In this document: positions 1 to 9,069 of the stretch, piece by piece
How the letters are laid out: every line of letters begins with the position of its first letter
Position numbering within the stretch: position 1 is the stretch's first letter
NCBI RefSeq assembly: GCF_000472665.1
Contig: NZ_AXAC01000004.1
Location: 120,962-184,961 of the forward strand
Direction of reading: 5' to 3'
DNA: 64,000 bases
From: Acetobacterium malicum subsp. dehalogenans DSM 11527
GTDB lineage: Bacteria > Bacillota > Clostridia > Eubacteriales > Eubacteriaceae
Position numbers and translations under genes: made by a program
The notes under the pieces: generated by a model
Databases searched by the model: none
The model's input: only the letters and a program-made list of their open reading frames with translations
Told to the model about the DNA's origin: nothing

Positions 1-428
1 TTTTTATTGCTTTTGCAGTGGTGATGATGTTGTTATACAGTCAGCCAATCACTCTGCATTTTATTCAGATTCTTTACTATCTGATCTGTCTGATTGTCTT
101 TTTAACCGGTTTAACCTGGGTAACCGCTTCCCTTCAACCGTTTTTTACGGATATTCTGCAATTTATCAATGTCGGGATGCAGGTGCTCTTCTGGGGAACG
201 CCGATCCTTTGGGATATTAATATCTTTCCGGCAAATCTGCTGTGGATTTTAAAGCTGAATCCTCTTTATTATATCGTCCAGGGATATCGGGAAAGCTTTT
301 TTGGAACCGGCTGGTTTTGGGAACACCCGGTTATGACAGCATACTTCTGGGGATTTTCGTTTGTACTGCTACTAATTGGAATCGCAGTCTATCGAAGACT
401 AAGACCGCATTTTGCTGATGTTTTATAA
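1..428 (+). CDS. Polysaccharide ABC exporter permease (Wzm-like), C-terminal part
   Basis: The frame is open from the window edge, so only the last 140 or so residues are present. They contain about four hydrophobic helices, a Trp-rich segment (FWGTPILWD) and the NPLYYIVQGYRES motif typical of the last helices of ABC-2 permeases that export O-antigen or teichoic acid-like glycans. The next gene, 32 bp on, is the matching Wzt-type ATPase, which supports export of a lipid-linked polysaccharide across the membrane. Family assignment is firm; the exported polymer is unknown. Confidence 0.85.
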   Translation, partial: FIAFAVVMMLLYSQPITLHFIQILYYLICLIVFLTGLTWVTASLQPFFTDILQFINVGMQVLFWGTPILWDINIFPANLLWILKLNPLYYIVQGYRESFFGTGWFWEHPVMTAYFWGFSFVLLLIGIAVYRRLRPHFADVL

Positions 429-460
429 AAAAGGTTGATCACAGATCAGTGGAGGAAATT

Positions 461-1657
461 ATGTCAGAAGTGGCAATAAAAATAGAAGACGTTACAAAAA
501 TCTATCAGCTTTATCAACGGCCCATGGATCGCTTGAAAGAGTCTATGAGTCTGATCCGAAAAAAAGAATACCATCATAAGTTTTATGCCCTCAATAACAT
601 TAATCTGGAAATAAAAAAAGGCGAATCCATCGGGATTGTGGGTAAGAATGGATCAGGGAAGTCGACTTTATTGAAAATTATTTCTGGGGTCCTTACCCAG
701 AGCAAAGGCGATGTTTATGTTGATGGGAAGGTATCGGCGCTGCTGGAACTGGGAACCGGCTTTAACCCGGAATACACCGGAATCGAAAATATTTATGCCA
801 ATGGATTGATCATGGGCTATAGCAAGGAAGAAATGGACGAACGATTGGATGATATCGTCAATTTTGCCCAGATTGGCGAATATATTTATCAGCCAGTCAA
901 AACTTATTCCAGCGGGATGTTCGCCCGGCTGGCCTTTGCCACCGCCATTAATGTGGACCCGGAAATACTCATTGTTGATGAGGTTCTGGCCGTTGGCGAT
1001 GCAAAATTCCAGATAAAATGTATCAATAAGATGGAAGAATTCAAAGCGTCGGGTAAAACGGTCCTCTTTGTTTCGCACACGCTGGAACAAATCAAGCGCT
1101 TTTGCACAAAGGGTGTCTGGATTGACCATGGCGAAATGCGGATGTTTGGTGAGGTTACTCACGTTATCGATATGTATGAAAGCGAAATGCTTAAAGAATC
1201 GATGGAACAGAAAGCCCTTGAAGAAGGAAATCCTGAGGCCCCCAAAATGGAAATTGATGCCCATCTGGGGAAAATCATCGCCATGAGCTGCAATACTGAA
1301 ACCTTAAATACTTTTGATGATTTCAGCGTCGATATTGAGTATGAACTGTACGATGATCTTTCCAGCGAAGCATTGGTAGGGGTGGCCTTTTATACCATCG
1401 ACCGTCAGTATATCTTTGGGCCGAACACCCATTTGGATGGGGTCAAGATTCCCAAAACAAAAGGTATCCACCATGTCCGTTATGTGGTCCCCAAGCTGCC
1501 TTTGCTGGGTGGAAAATACGAAGTGGATATCGGACTTTTTGCAAATAAAAGCATTGTCAATCTGGACTACGAAACAGCAGCCTTTGTGATCTCGGTTGTG
1601 GCCGATTATTTCACTGAGGGTCTGGTTCATATGGAACATCAATGGGAAATAATTTAG
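461..1657 (+). CDS. Polysaccharide ABC exporter ATPase (Wzt-like) with C-terminal domain
   Basis: A 398-residue ATPase that would power the upstream permease. It shows Walker A GKNGSGKST at residues 61-69, the signature region TYSSGMFARLAFA, and Walker B ILIVDEVLAVGD, the sequence typical of the Wzt/TagH subfamily. Residues from about 255 on form an extra domain like the Wzt C-terminal beta-sandwich, which in characterised systems recognises the glycan end. The ATG at 461 is chosen because GGAGG lies 6 bases upstream; an in-frame GTG at 449 has no site. The end overlaps the longest possible frame of the next gene. Confidence 0.9.
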   Translation: MSEVAIKIEDVTKIYQLYQRPMDRLKESMSLIRKKEYHHKFYALNNINLEIKKGESIGIVGKNGSGKSTLLKIISGVLTQSKGDVYVDGKVSALLELGTGFNPEYTGIENIYANGLIMGYSKEEMDERLDDIVNFAQIGEYIYQPVKTYSSGMFARLAFATAINVDPEILIVDEVLAVGDAKFQIKCINKMEEFKASGKTVLFVSHTLEQIKRFCTKGVWIDHGEMRMFGEVTHVIDMYESEMLKESMEQKALEEGNPEAPKMEIDAHLGKIIAMSCNTETLNTFDDFSVDIEYELYDDLSSEALVGVAFYTIDRQYIFGPNTHLDGVKIPKTKGIHHVRYVVPKLPLLGGKYEVDIGLFANKSIVNLDYETAAFVISVVADYFTEGLVHMEHQWEII

Positions 1658-1680
1658 GATTAGTAAGAAAGGTTATTGGT

Positions 1681-3891
1681 ATGGAAAAGAAATCAGTTGT
1701 TGAACAGGAAGAGATTAAATATTTCATCGACAAAATTGTCAAGGATGAAGCGAGTCAATGCGCCACGGTCCAGGGTTGGGCCTTTAATACAAAAACCAAA
1801 GAACCGGTCGAATTATACTTACTGGGAAGAGAAGCGGCGGGAGTTCAATTTAAACGGGATTTTAGAATTGACGTTAACAATAAGTATACTCTGCCGGATG
1901 ACGCCAAAATTGGCTTTATTATTGAGTTTGATGAAAAAACCTATGGCGAAAAGCTGAAACTGAAATTAAAGGATGAAAACAACATTCGAATTGTTCCGAT
2001 CAATTTAAAAAAGAACTATGATTATCTGAAACAGCCCAATCTGTTTAATGCCAAACGACTGGTTGGCATTACGACCCGAACCGTGGGCTATCTTGGGCGC
2101 AATGGATTGAAGAATACCATCCGCAAAATAAAATTCGAACTCAAATATAAAAATCAGGAAAACTATGATTTCTGGATTGACGTCCATGAAGATATAGATG
2201 TCAAAACGGTCATCGAAGAAATAAAAAGTTTTTCTTATAATCCTAAGGTATCGATTGTTATGCCGGTGTATAATGTAGAAGAACAATGGCTCAGAGCCTG
2301 CATCGATTCGGTTCGCAATCAATATTATCAAAATTGGGAATTGTGTATCGCTGATGATTGCTCTACTGACCCCCATATTAAGCCGTTGCTGGAAGAATTC
2401 AAAATGCTGGATTCCCGGATCAAGGTGGTTTATCGGGAAGAAAACGGCCATATTTCTGAGGCTTCAAACTCGGCCCTGGCTATTGCCACCGGCGAATTTG
2501 TGGGACTGTTGGATAATGATGATACCCTGGCAGATTTTGCCCTATATGAAGTGGTCAAATTATTAAACGAACACCCGGAAGCGGATTTGATTTATAGTGA
2601 TGAAGACAAGTTAAGTGAAGACAATAAACGCAGCCAACCATTTTTTAAAACCGACTGGGCTCCGGATATATTGCTGGCAACCAATTATATCTGTCATTTT
2701 GGGGTTTACCGCAAAGCGATTATGGACGAAATCGGCGGTTTCAGAAAAGGCTATGAAGGTGCTCAGGACTATGATCTGGTGCTTCGCTTCACTGAAAAAA
2801 CAGCGAACATCTTCCACATCCAGAAGATTTTGTATCACTGGCGGATGATCAGCAATTCCACCGCCGTCAATCCGGATTCAAAAGGTTATGCCTTTGAAGC
2901 GGGCCTTAAGTCCCTGGAAGATGCCCTGGACAGACGGGGGATTAAAGGTACGGTTAGCCATGGTGCCTTTCCTGGGGTTTATAATATTGAGTATGAAATT
3001 GTAAATAATGGTTTAGTCTCGGTGATTATCCCAACCCGGGATAATGCCGCAGATCTAAAAGCCTGTATTGACTCGATTTATGAGAAAACTATTTACGAAA
3101 ATTTCGAAATTATTGTTGCCGATAATGGTAGCGAAAAAGAAGAAACCTTCAAACTTTTTGAATACTACGCAAAAAAATACCCGGATCAGTTTAAGGTGGT
3201 CCGGATCGATATCCCCTTTAATTTTTCGAAAATAAATAACCTGGCGGTTAAGGAATCAAAAGGCGAGTATCTACTGTTCCTGAATAATGATATCACGGTT
3301 ATCACTAAAGGCTGGATGAAACGGATGGTCAGCTACGCCCAGCAGGAACATGTTGGTGCAGTTGGAGCAAAACTTTATTATCCGGATAATACCATTCAAC
3401 ACGCTGGTGTTTTGCTGGGGATGGGCGGCGTTGCCGGACATGGACATGTGGGTTATCCCCGGGGCGATTATGGTTATTTTGGCAAATTGGTCACCACCAA
3501 TAACTACACTTCGGTGACAGCCGCCTGTATGATGGTGAAACGGGAAGATTTTGATCGGGTTAATGGATTTGAAGAAAAACTGACAGTCGCCTTTAATGAT
3601 GTGGATTTTTGTCTTAAGCTTTATGAAGCGGGAAAATTTAATGTCTGGCTTCATAATGTGGAACTCTATCACTATGAATCAAAATCCCGGGGCGCCGAAG
3701 ATACCTATTCCAAATATAAGCGTTTCAACAGTGAAATCAAATACATGAAGGATCATTGGCTGAAATACATCAAAAATGATCCCTACTATAACCGAAACCT
3801 AACGCGAGTTGATGGAAATTACGCAATTTGTGTGGATATTGTGGGCTATGTAAAGGGCAAAACCAAGGAAGATGAAGAGAACGAGATTTAA
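1681..3891 (+). CDS. Two-domain GT2 glycosyltransferase
   Basis: A 736-residue cytoplasmic protein with an N-terminal region of about 185 residues that I do not recognise, then two GT-A fold family 2 domains: one from about residue 190 (VSIVMPVYN, later LLDNDDTLAD) and one from about 443 (VSVIIPTRDN, later FLNNDITV). Such tandem enzymes usually add alternating sugars to a lipid-linked polymer. No membrane segment is evident. The start at 1681 has AGAAAGG nine bases upstream; an earlier in-frame ATG at 1642 would overlap the ATPase gene. Donor and acceptor sugars cannot be read from sequence. Confidence 0.85.
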   Translation: MEKKSVVEQEEIKYFIDKIVKDEASQCATVQGWAFNTKTKEPVELYLLGREAAGVQFKRDFRIDVNNKYTLPDDAKIGFIIEFDEKTYGEKLKLKLKDENNIRIVPINLKKNYDYLKQPNLFNAKRLVGITTRTVGYLGRNGLKNTIRKIKFELKYKNQENYDFWIDVHEDIDVKTVIEEIKSFSYNPKVSIVMPVYNVEEQWLRACIDSVRNQYYQNWELCIADDCSTDPHIKPLLEEFKMLDSRIKVVYREENGHISEASNSALAIATGEFVGLLDNDDTLADFALYEVVKLLNEHPEADLIYSDEDKLSEDNKRSQPFFKTDWAPDILLATNYICHFGVYRKAIMDEIGGFRKGYEGAQDYDLVLRFTEKTANIFHIQKILYHWRMISNSTAVNPDSKGYAFEAGLKSLEDALDRRGIKGTVSHGAFPGVYNIEYEIVNNGLVSVIIPTRDNAADLKACIDSIYEKTIYENFEIIVADNGSEKEETFKLFEYYAKKYPDQFKVVRIDIPFNFSKINNLAVKESKGEYLLFLNNDITVITKGWMKRMVSYAQQEHVGAVGAKLYYPDNTIQHAGVLLGMGGVAGHGHVGYPRGDYGYFGKLVTTNNYTSVTAACMMVKREDFDRVNGFEEKLTVAFNDVDFCLKLYEAGKFNVWLHNVELYHYESKSRGAEDTYSKYKRFNSEIKYMKDHWLKYIKNDPYYNRNLTRVDGNYAICVDIVGYVKGKTKEDEENEI

Positions 3892-3921
3892 CTTAAATAC
3901 CCATAAGATGTAACGAAAAAA

Positions 3922-3950
3922 TTGACGTTGTAAAATATTTGTGATATTAT
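3922..3950 (+). promoter_or_regulatory. Sigma-A-type promoter of the amidase gene
   Basis: TTGACG at 3922-3927 and TATTAT at 3945-3950 are 17 bp apart, with a TGA extension before the -10. Transcription would start near 3957, about 50 bases before the amidase ATG. It separates the hydrolase genes from the export and transferase genes upstream. Confidence 0.7.
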
Positions 3951-4008
3951 CGTGACAACTATAAGTGTAATGACATCGGGTTAAAATTCTTGAGAAAGGA
4001 GGAAAATA

Positions 4009-6834
4009 ATGGAGTGTATTAAAAACAGAAGAAAGCAGATTGCTTTGGGGGTAATCGTGATCCTTACGCTATTTACTTTCTTTTCATATTTCAGTCCGAC
4101 GGTTAATGCCGCCAGCACCACGATCGTGATTAATCCGGGACATCAGTCAGGCGCCGATACCGGAGCCGTTAATAAAACAACGGGCATTACAGAAGTGGAT
4201 CTTAACAATGCCCTGGCAATTAAAATTGTAACAACTTTGAGAAATAATGGTTATAATGCAATGTTAAGCCATCAAATTCCGGGAAATCCGGGGTTACCGA
4301 CGTTGCTGGCAACGACAGTAAATAATTCAACAGCAGTATGCAGTGCCGCCAATAATTTGGGTGCGGATTTATTTATCAGTGTTCATCATAATTCAGGGGC
4401 AGCAACTGCCAGCGGCTATGAATTTTACTGGAGTAGCTATCATCCAACGGTTGATAATAATGGGATCTATCAAAAAACCGGGCTTTGGTCTGATGGATCG
4501 ACTGCCGATTTGGATGCAACGCCCCCAACGATTGCGTTAAAATCGAAGGAATTGGCAAATTTTATGAATGCAAATTTCAGCAAGAATTTGACTTATGTTC
4601 CCAGCCGAAACAAGATTGTTGAGCGGGATGACGCCTATACACGAAAAACAAGCATGCCGTCAGTACTCATTGAAGCTGGATTTGTATCCAATAATGCGGA
4701 ATCACTGAAGTTGGCAGATGGCACTAATCAGCAGAAAATGGCCGATCAGGTTTTAGCAAGTGTCAGTGAGCTTTTTGGAGCAGCAACATCACCGATGACA
4801 GCAACTGGATTTATTGCCACCGTTAGTGGGGATAAGATCACGGCAACGGTTAAAGGCGTTTCGGCACCCAATGGTTTACAGGTTATTTATATCCCAACAT
4901 GGAGTGATGACTGTGGTCAGGATGATCTGAAGTGGTATACCGCAACCAAACAAAGTGATGGCAATTACAGTGTTACCATCGACGTTAAGGATCATGGTTA
5001 TACCAGTGGCGATTATCAATTGCATTGTTATGGGGTGGATTCTTATGGTAAATACACCAAGCTAGGCGAGAGCACAGCAACTGTTGAAGCATCCGTACAG
5101 GAAAAAATGACTGCTACCAGTATAACCGGTGGGGTATCGGGTAACACAATTACCGCAACGTTAAAAGGCCTCAAGGCACCCAACGGGATTGCGGAATTGT
5201 CCATCCCGATCTGGAGTGAAACAGGCGGCCAGGATGATTTGAAATGGTATAGTGCCACTAAACAAAGCGATGGAAGCTACAAGGTAACGGCGGACATTAA
5301 AGATCACAAATATGATGGCGGTACCTATAACATTCATGCATATGGCAAGGACAACAGCGGTGTAATGACATTTCTGGGAAGTACCACGACAACGGTTAAG
5401 GTTGATACAATGACAGCGACCAGTGTAACAGCAGCGGTATTGAGTGGAAAAATTACAACAACGGTCAAAGGTATCACGGCGCCAAATGGAATCACAGAAA
5501 TGTTGATCCCTGTCTGGAGCGAAACGGGTGGTCAGGATGATATAAAATGGTATTCGGCAACTAAACAAAGTGATGGCAGCTATAAGTTGAGCATTGATAT
5601 CAAAGATCACAACTATAACAGCGGAAACTATATTATCCATGCTTATGGAAAGGACAGTAATGGAAAAATGACCTTTGTCGGTGCGGCAAAAGCGAATGTC
5701 GTGATTGAACCCATGACAGCCACCAGTGTAACCGGTAGTGTATCGGGCAATAAGATTACGGCAACCATCAAAGGAATTAATGCCCCTGGCGGAATCAAAT
5801 CAATTTCGGTACCGATCTGGAGTGATACCGATGGTCAGGATGATCTGGTCTGGTATCTCGCGGAAAAACAGAGCGATGGAAGCTATAGCGTTACCATCGA
5901 TATTAAAGATCACAAATATGATGGCGGAACATATCGTATTCATGTTTATGGAACAGAAACTAGCGGAATAATGACGTTATTGGGGAATACATCAGTAAAT
6001 ATAACGGCAACAAAACCGATGACGGCAACAACAGTTAAAGCAGTTGTAAATGAGAATATCATTACAACAACGGTCAGCGGCATCACAGCGCCAAATGGAA
6101 TCAAAAATATTCTGATTCCAACCTGGAGCGATGAGAATGGCCAGGACGATATAAAATGGTACACGGCAACCAAGCAAAGTGATGGTAGTTATCAGACGAT
6201 GATTGATGCCAAAAACCATAAGGGCGATAGTGGCACCTATTCCATTCATGCTTATGGTGTGGAAACCGACGGGCGCTCAGTATTCCTGGGAAATACCTCA
6301 GTCAGTGTGCGCTATGTGGAAACCCCGATTATGGGTGCCACAACTGTAACGGCGGCTCAATTGGTGGCTTACTATAAGGGTACAGGAAGTGTCTATCCTC
6401 AGATTTACAACGATTTGGGAGTAAATCTGGAGACCTTTGTCAATCTTTATATCAGCGAGTGTAATGCCGAAGGCGTTCGCGCCGAGGTAGCCTTTGCGCA
6501 GGCAATGCTGGAAACAGGAAATCTTCAGTTTGGTGGAGACGTTAAACCAGCACAATTTAATTTTGCTGGTTTGGGAGCCACTGGAGGTGTACCTGGTTAT
6601 GATTTTGCAGCAGTTTATGGATACAACAATGTTGGTCTTCAAATCGGAATCCGCGGACATGTGCAGCATTTAAAGTGTTACGCCAGCAGTGCGGCACTAA
6701 ATCAAACCAGAGTTGATCCAAGGTGGAATGACTCGTTACGGTTAAGAGCGGTTTCGGTTGAAGAACTGGCAGGAACCTGGGCAGCCGACACAACTTATGC
6801 CGGCAAGGTTAAGACAATTATGAAAAAGTTTTAG
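4009..6834 (+). CDS. Secreted N-acetylmuramoyl-L-alanine amidase with five GBS-Bsp-like repeats and a glucosaminidase domain
   Basis: A 941-residue exported murein hydrolase. A signal peptide (KRRKQ-type positive start, hydrophobic core to about residue 34) precedes an Amidase_3 domain (about 37-255) with zinc ligands in PGHQ, TEVD and SVHHN and the catalytic Glu in LIEAGFVSN. Five repeats of 101-104 residues follow (263-770), each with WSxxxGQDDxxWY and KDHxYxxGxY-like blocks. The C-terminus (about 780-941) resembles the GH73 glucosaminidase family, with the likely catalytic Glu in AMLETGN. It should therefore cut both the peptide-sugar and glycan bonds of peptidoglycan. AGGAGG sits just before the ATG. 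Confidence 0.9.
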   Translation: MECIKNRRKQIALGVIVILTLFTFFSYFSPTVNAASTTIVINPGHQSGADTGAVNKTTGITEVDLNNALAIKIVTTLRNNGYNAMLSHQIPGNPGLPTLLATTVNNSTAVCSAANNLGADLFISVHHNSGAATASGYEFYWSSYHPTVDNNGIYQKTGLWSDGSTADLDATPPTIALKSKELANFMNANFSKNLTYVPSRNKIVERDDAYTRKTSMPSVLIEAGFVSNNAESLKLADGTNQQKMADQVLASVSELFGAATSPMTATGFIATVSGDKITATVKGVSAPNGLQVIYIPTWSDDCGQDDLKWYTATKQSDGNYSVTIDVKDHGYTSGDYQLHCYGVDSYGKYTKLGESTATVEASVQEKMTATSITGGVSGNTITATLKGLKAPNGIAELSIPIWSETGGQDDLKWYSATKQSDGSYKVTADIKDHKYDGGTYNIHAYGKDNSGVMTFLGSTTTTVKVDTMTATSVTAAVLSGKITTTVKGITAPNGITEMLIPVWSETGGQDDIKWYSATKQSDGSYKLSIDIKDHNYNSGNYIIHAYGKDSNGKMTFVGAAKANVVIEPMTATSVTGSVSGNKITATIKGINAPGGIKSISVPIWSDTDGQDDLVWYLAEKQSDGSYSVTIDIKDHKYDGGTYRIHVYGTETSGIMTLLGNTSVNITATKPMTATTVKAVVNENIITTTVSGITAPNGIKNILIPTWSDENGQDDIKWYTATKQSDGSYQTMIDAKNHKGDSGTYSIHAYGVETDGRSVFLGNTSVSVRYVETPIMGATTVTAAQLVAYYKGTGSVYPQIYNDLGVNLETFVNLYISECNAEGVRAEVAFAQAMLETGNLQFGGDVKPAQFNFAGLGATGGVPGYDFAAVYGYNNVGLQIGIRGHVQHLKCYASSAALNQTRVDPRWNDSLRLRAVSVEELAGTWAADTTYAGKVKTIMKKF
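4795..6321 (+). repeat. Five tandem coding repeats (about 303-312 bp)
   Basis: Repeat units begin at ATG codons 4795, 5107, 5410, 5713 and 6019, giving periods of 312, 303, 303 and 306 bp. Each encodes a GBS-Bsp-like beta-sandwich starting MTAT and containing GQDD and KQSDG. The spacing is nearly constant while the DNA has drifted, so this is an old in-frame duplication series. Units 2-4 look most alike. Confidence 0.9.
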
Positions 6835-6845
6835 TTGTAAAGAGG

Positions 6846-6876
6846 CAGAGCTGAAGTAATTCGGCTCTGTTTTTTT
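6846..6876 (+). terminator. Rho-independent terminator after the amidase gene
   Basis: A 9-bp stem (6846-6854 with 6861-6869, one G-T pair) with a 6-base loop is followed by seven T residues. Confidence 0.85.
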
Positions 6877-6887
6877 ATATCTAAGTC

Positions 6888-6917
6888 TTGACGGCGGCAA
6901 TGGTTCAATGATAGGGT
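6888..6917 (+). promoter_or_regulatory. Possible promoter of the M23 peptidase gene
   Basis: TTGACG at 6888-6893 is followed after 18 bp by TAGGGT with a TGA extension. The -35 matches that of the upstream hydrolase gene, but the -10 is poor. Confidence 0.4.
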
Positions 6918-6951
6918 AGTGATAAATTCAAGGATTATTAAAGGGGAAAAA

Positions 6952-8958
6952 ATGATAAAAAGGACGGGTAAGAAAAGTTGGAAAAAACAAGTGATCATTT
7001 GTTGGACAATCATTTTGTTTTTTTCATCTGGTCAGATTACAGCGCAGGAAGCAATAGAAGTTTCTGGTAAAGAAACAATGATATTAGAAGCAACTGCGGT
7101 ATTGTCTGACCCCGAACCGGAGCTGTTAAAAGAAAATCGGGAAGTGACCGAAGAGAGCTCAGATGGTAATATTTCAGATGTAAAAACAAACCAAGAGGAT
7201 AATTTAACAACTGATCAAGATGAGTCAACTGAGGAATCGACAGACATCGTAGTAATGGCGTTGGACATTAACAACGTAGTCATAAGGATTGAGCCTGGAG
7301 TAGAAAACAAAACACAATTTATGATCAGTACAGTTGGGTGCGCAGGTAAAACCGGAATTGGCAAGGTTATGTTTCCCACATGGTCGGAGCGAAATGGTCA
7401 GGATGATATCCATTGGTATGAGGGAAAGCTCAATAGCAATGGGGAGTACAGTTTTGCAGTGGACATTAAAGACCATGGATTTGAAACAGGTGACTATCAT
7501 ATTCACAGCTATATCTATGGATTAAAGGGGGAGTTGGCTAAAAATCTTACTAATACATTCAGTTTAGGAACACCCAACCCAACAATCACCGTTGGAGAAG
7601 TAGTAAACAATGAATACAAAGTCCGAATAACTGGAGCGAGCAATCCTCAAGGTGTTACAGGGATCAGTTTTCCCACCTGGAGTCAGATCGATGGACAGGA
7701 TGACTTGAGGTGGGAATCGGGAACCTATGTGGGAAATGACACCTGGGAGGCCACCATTTCAATCATCAACTACAAACGGAGTTATGATACATTTATTACC
7801 CATGCTTATGTAAAAAATAAAGAGGGGCAGCAAACGTATAGCGGAGATATCGAACAGGTGATTAGCAATCCGTTTCTGCAAGAACCAATGGCGATTAAAG
7901 TTCGGCAAGATAGTGATATATCAAAGTTTTCAATCAGCACTCAAAATTGCTCGGATAGGACAGGCATTAAGGATGTAGTGTTTGCAGTGTGGTCAAACCG
8001 AAATGGACAAGATGAATTGAAATGGTATAAGGGCGAACTGGGACCCGGCGGCGAATTTTACGCTTATGTCGACATTGAAAATCATGGTTTTGAAACAGGA
8101 TCCTATATTATTCATGCTTACCTTCGGGGTATTGGGGGAGAAAGTATTGCATTTGCAAATTCAGAATTTACTAAGCCCAGTATTAGCCCAATCATTGAGT
8201 ATGATAAGGCGGTACTTAACAATACGTTTAAGATGCGGATCAAGAATGTGGCTAATGAAAATGGAGTGACTGGCATTATGTTTCCCACCTGGAGCCGGTC
8301 AAATGGCCAGGATGATCTGCGATGGGAGCAGGCAACCTATATTGGCAATCATACCTGGGAAGCCACCATTAATTTGCAAAATTATAATATTATTGTTGAT
8401 GAGTTTATTTCGCATGCCTACCTTGTCGATAAAAGCGGGAAAATGGTTTTTGTAAAGGACTCCAGCAGAAAGATTTTGCAGAATACCGCTACTATTTATG
8501 GTTTTTTCAATTACCCGCTGGATAAAAATTACAAACCAAATGCCAGTGATCCCACAGATTGGTTTGGGCCACGATGGGGCGATATCCACGAAGGGATTGA
8601 TATCCCGGCTCCCTATTATGCCCCCTGCTATGCGGTTGGCAATGGTGTTGTAGAAAAGGCAGGCTATTTTATGGGCTATGGTCGCTATGTCAGAATACGG
8701 ACTACGGATCGATATGGTGAAAGTGTTTCCTTCTTTTATGGTCACTTGCAGGAGATTAATGTGGGTGTAGGACAGCCGGTAAGTAAGGGTCAAAAAGTTG
8801 GATCAGTTGGTGGATCTGGTTATAATGCTCAAAGAATTTATATCGACAATGCCTATGGCCCCCACCTGCATTTTGGAGCCATTGCCAATGCTGACGATGC
8901 CTGTGTTAATCCGGAAATTTGGATTGATTTTCACAACCCTTTCAGTAATGCAAATTGA
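6952..8958 (+). CDS. Secreted M23 (LytM-type) peptidase with four GBS-Bsp-like repeats
   Basis: A 668-residue exported protein: basic start and hydrophobic signal (to about residue 34), an acidic low-complexity linker, four repeats (about 102-510) and an M23 metallopeptidase domain. The zinc motifs are visible as HEGID (His546, Asp550) and HLHFG (His638 and His640). Repeats 1 and 3 resemble each other and 2 and 4 resemble each other, pointing to duplication of a two-repeat unit of 633 bp. It probably cleaves peptide cross-links in the same wall sites as the upstream amidase, since the repeat type is shared. The ATG at 6952 follows AAGGGG; an upstream in-frame GTG at 6919 lacks a site. Confidence 0.87.
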   Translation: MIKRTGKKSWKKQVIICWTIILFFSSGQITAQEAIEVSGKETMILEATAVLSDPEPELLKENREVTEESSDGNISDVKTNQEDNLTTDQDESTEESTDIVVMALDINNVVIRIEPGVENKTQFMISTVGCAGKTGIGKVMFPTWSERNGQDDIHWYEGKLNSNGEYSFAVDIKDHGFETGDYHIHSYIYGLKGELAKNLTNTFSLGTPNPTITVGEVVNNEYKVRITGASNPQGVTGISFPTWSQIDGQDDLRWESGTYVGNDTWEATISIINYKRSYDTFITHAYVKNKEGQQTYSGDIEQVISNPFLQEPMAIKVRQDSDISKFSISTQNCSDRTGIKDVVFAVWSNRNGQDELKWYKGELGPGGEFYAYVDIENHGFETGSYIIHAYLRGIGGESIAFANSEFTKPSISPIIEYDKAVLNNTFKMRIKNVANENGVTGIMFPTWSRSNGQDDLRWEQATYIGNHTWEATINLQNYNIIVDEFISHAYLVDKSGKMVFVKDSSRKILQNTATIYGFFNYPLDKNYKPNASDPTDWFGPRWGDIHEGIDIPAPYYAPCYAVGNGVVEKAGYFMGYGRYVRIRTTDRYGESVSFFYGHLQEINVGVGQPVSKGQKVGSVGGSGYNAQRIYIDNAYGPHLHFGAIANADDACVNPEIWIDFHNPFSNAN

Positions 8959-8973
8959 GGTGTTAATCGGAAA

Positions 8974-9006
8974 AGAGACCAGGGAAAAGGCCCGGTCTCT
9001 TTTTGT
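8974..9006 (+). terminator. Rho-independent terminator after the M23 gene
   Basis: AGAGACC and GGG pair with CCC and GGTCTCT (8974-9000, one bulged A), followed by a run of T residues. Confidence 0.85.
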
Positions 9007-9025
9007 TTAGTAAAGGAAGATCATG

Positions 9026-9034
9026 TGTTATAAT
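9026..9034 (+). promoter_or_regulatory. Extended -10 element before the GT2 gene at 9070
   Basis: TGTTATAAT matches the TG-extended -10 consensus. No good -35 was found at 17 bp, and the nearest TTG-starting hexamer gives a 19-bp spacer. It follows a terminator directly, so a new promoter is expected here. Confidence 0.5.
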
Positions 9035-9069
9035 GAAACGGACTATTTATAGGGATAAAGGAAGGTTTT

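Noticed and set aside
668..1264. 198-codon minus-strand frame inside the Wzt-like gene
   Set aside because: The plus strand has full ABC ATPase motifs; the antisense translation resembles nothing and lacks a start signal.
5161..6249. Long open frames on the minus strand across the amidase repeats
   Set aside because: They repeat with the same period as the coding repeats and translate to low-complexity Cys/Arg-rich sequence without ribosome sites; they are shadows of the plus-strand gene.
4795..6321. CRISPR-like periodic repeats
   Set aside because: The period is about 303 bp, the units are coding throughout and there are no unique spacers.
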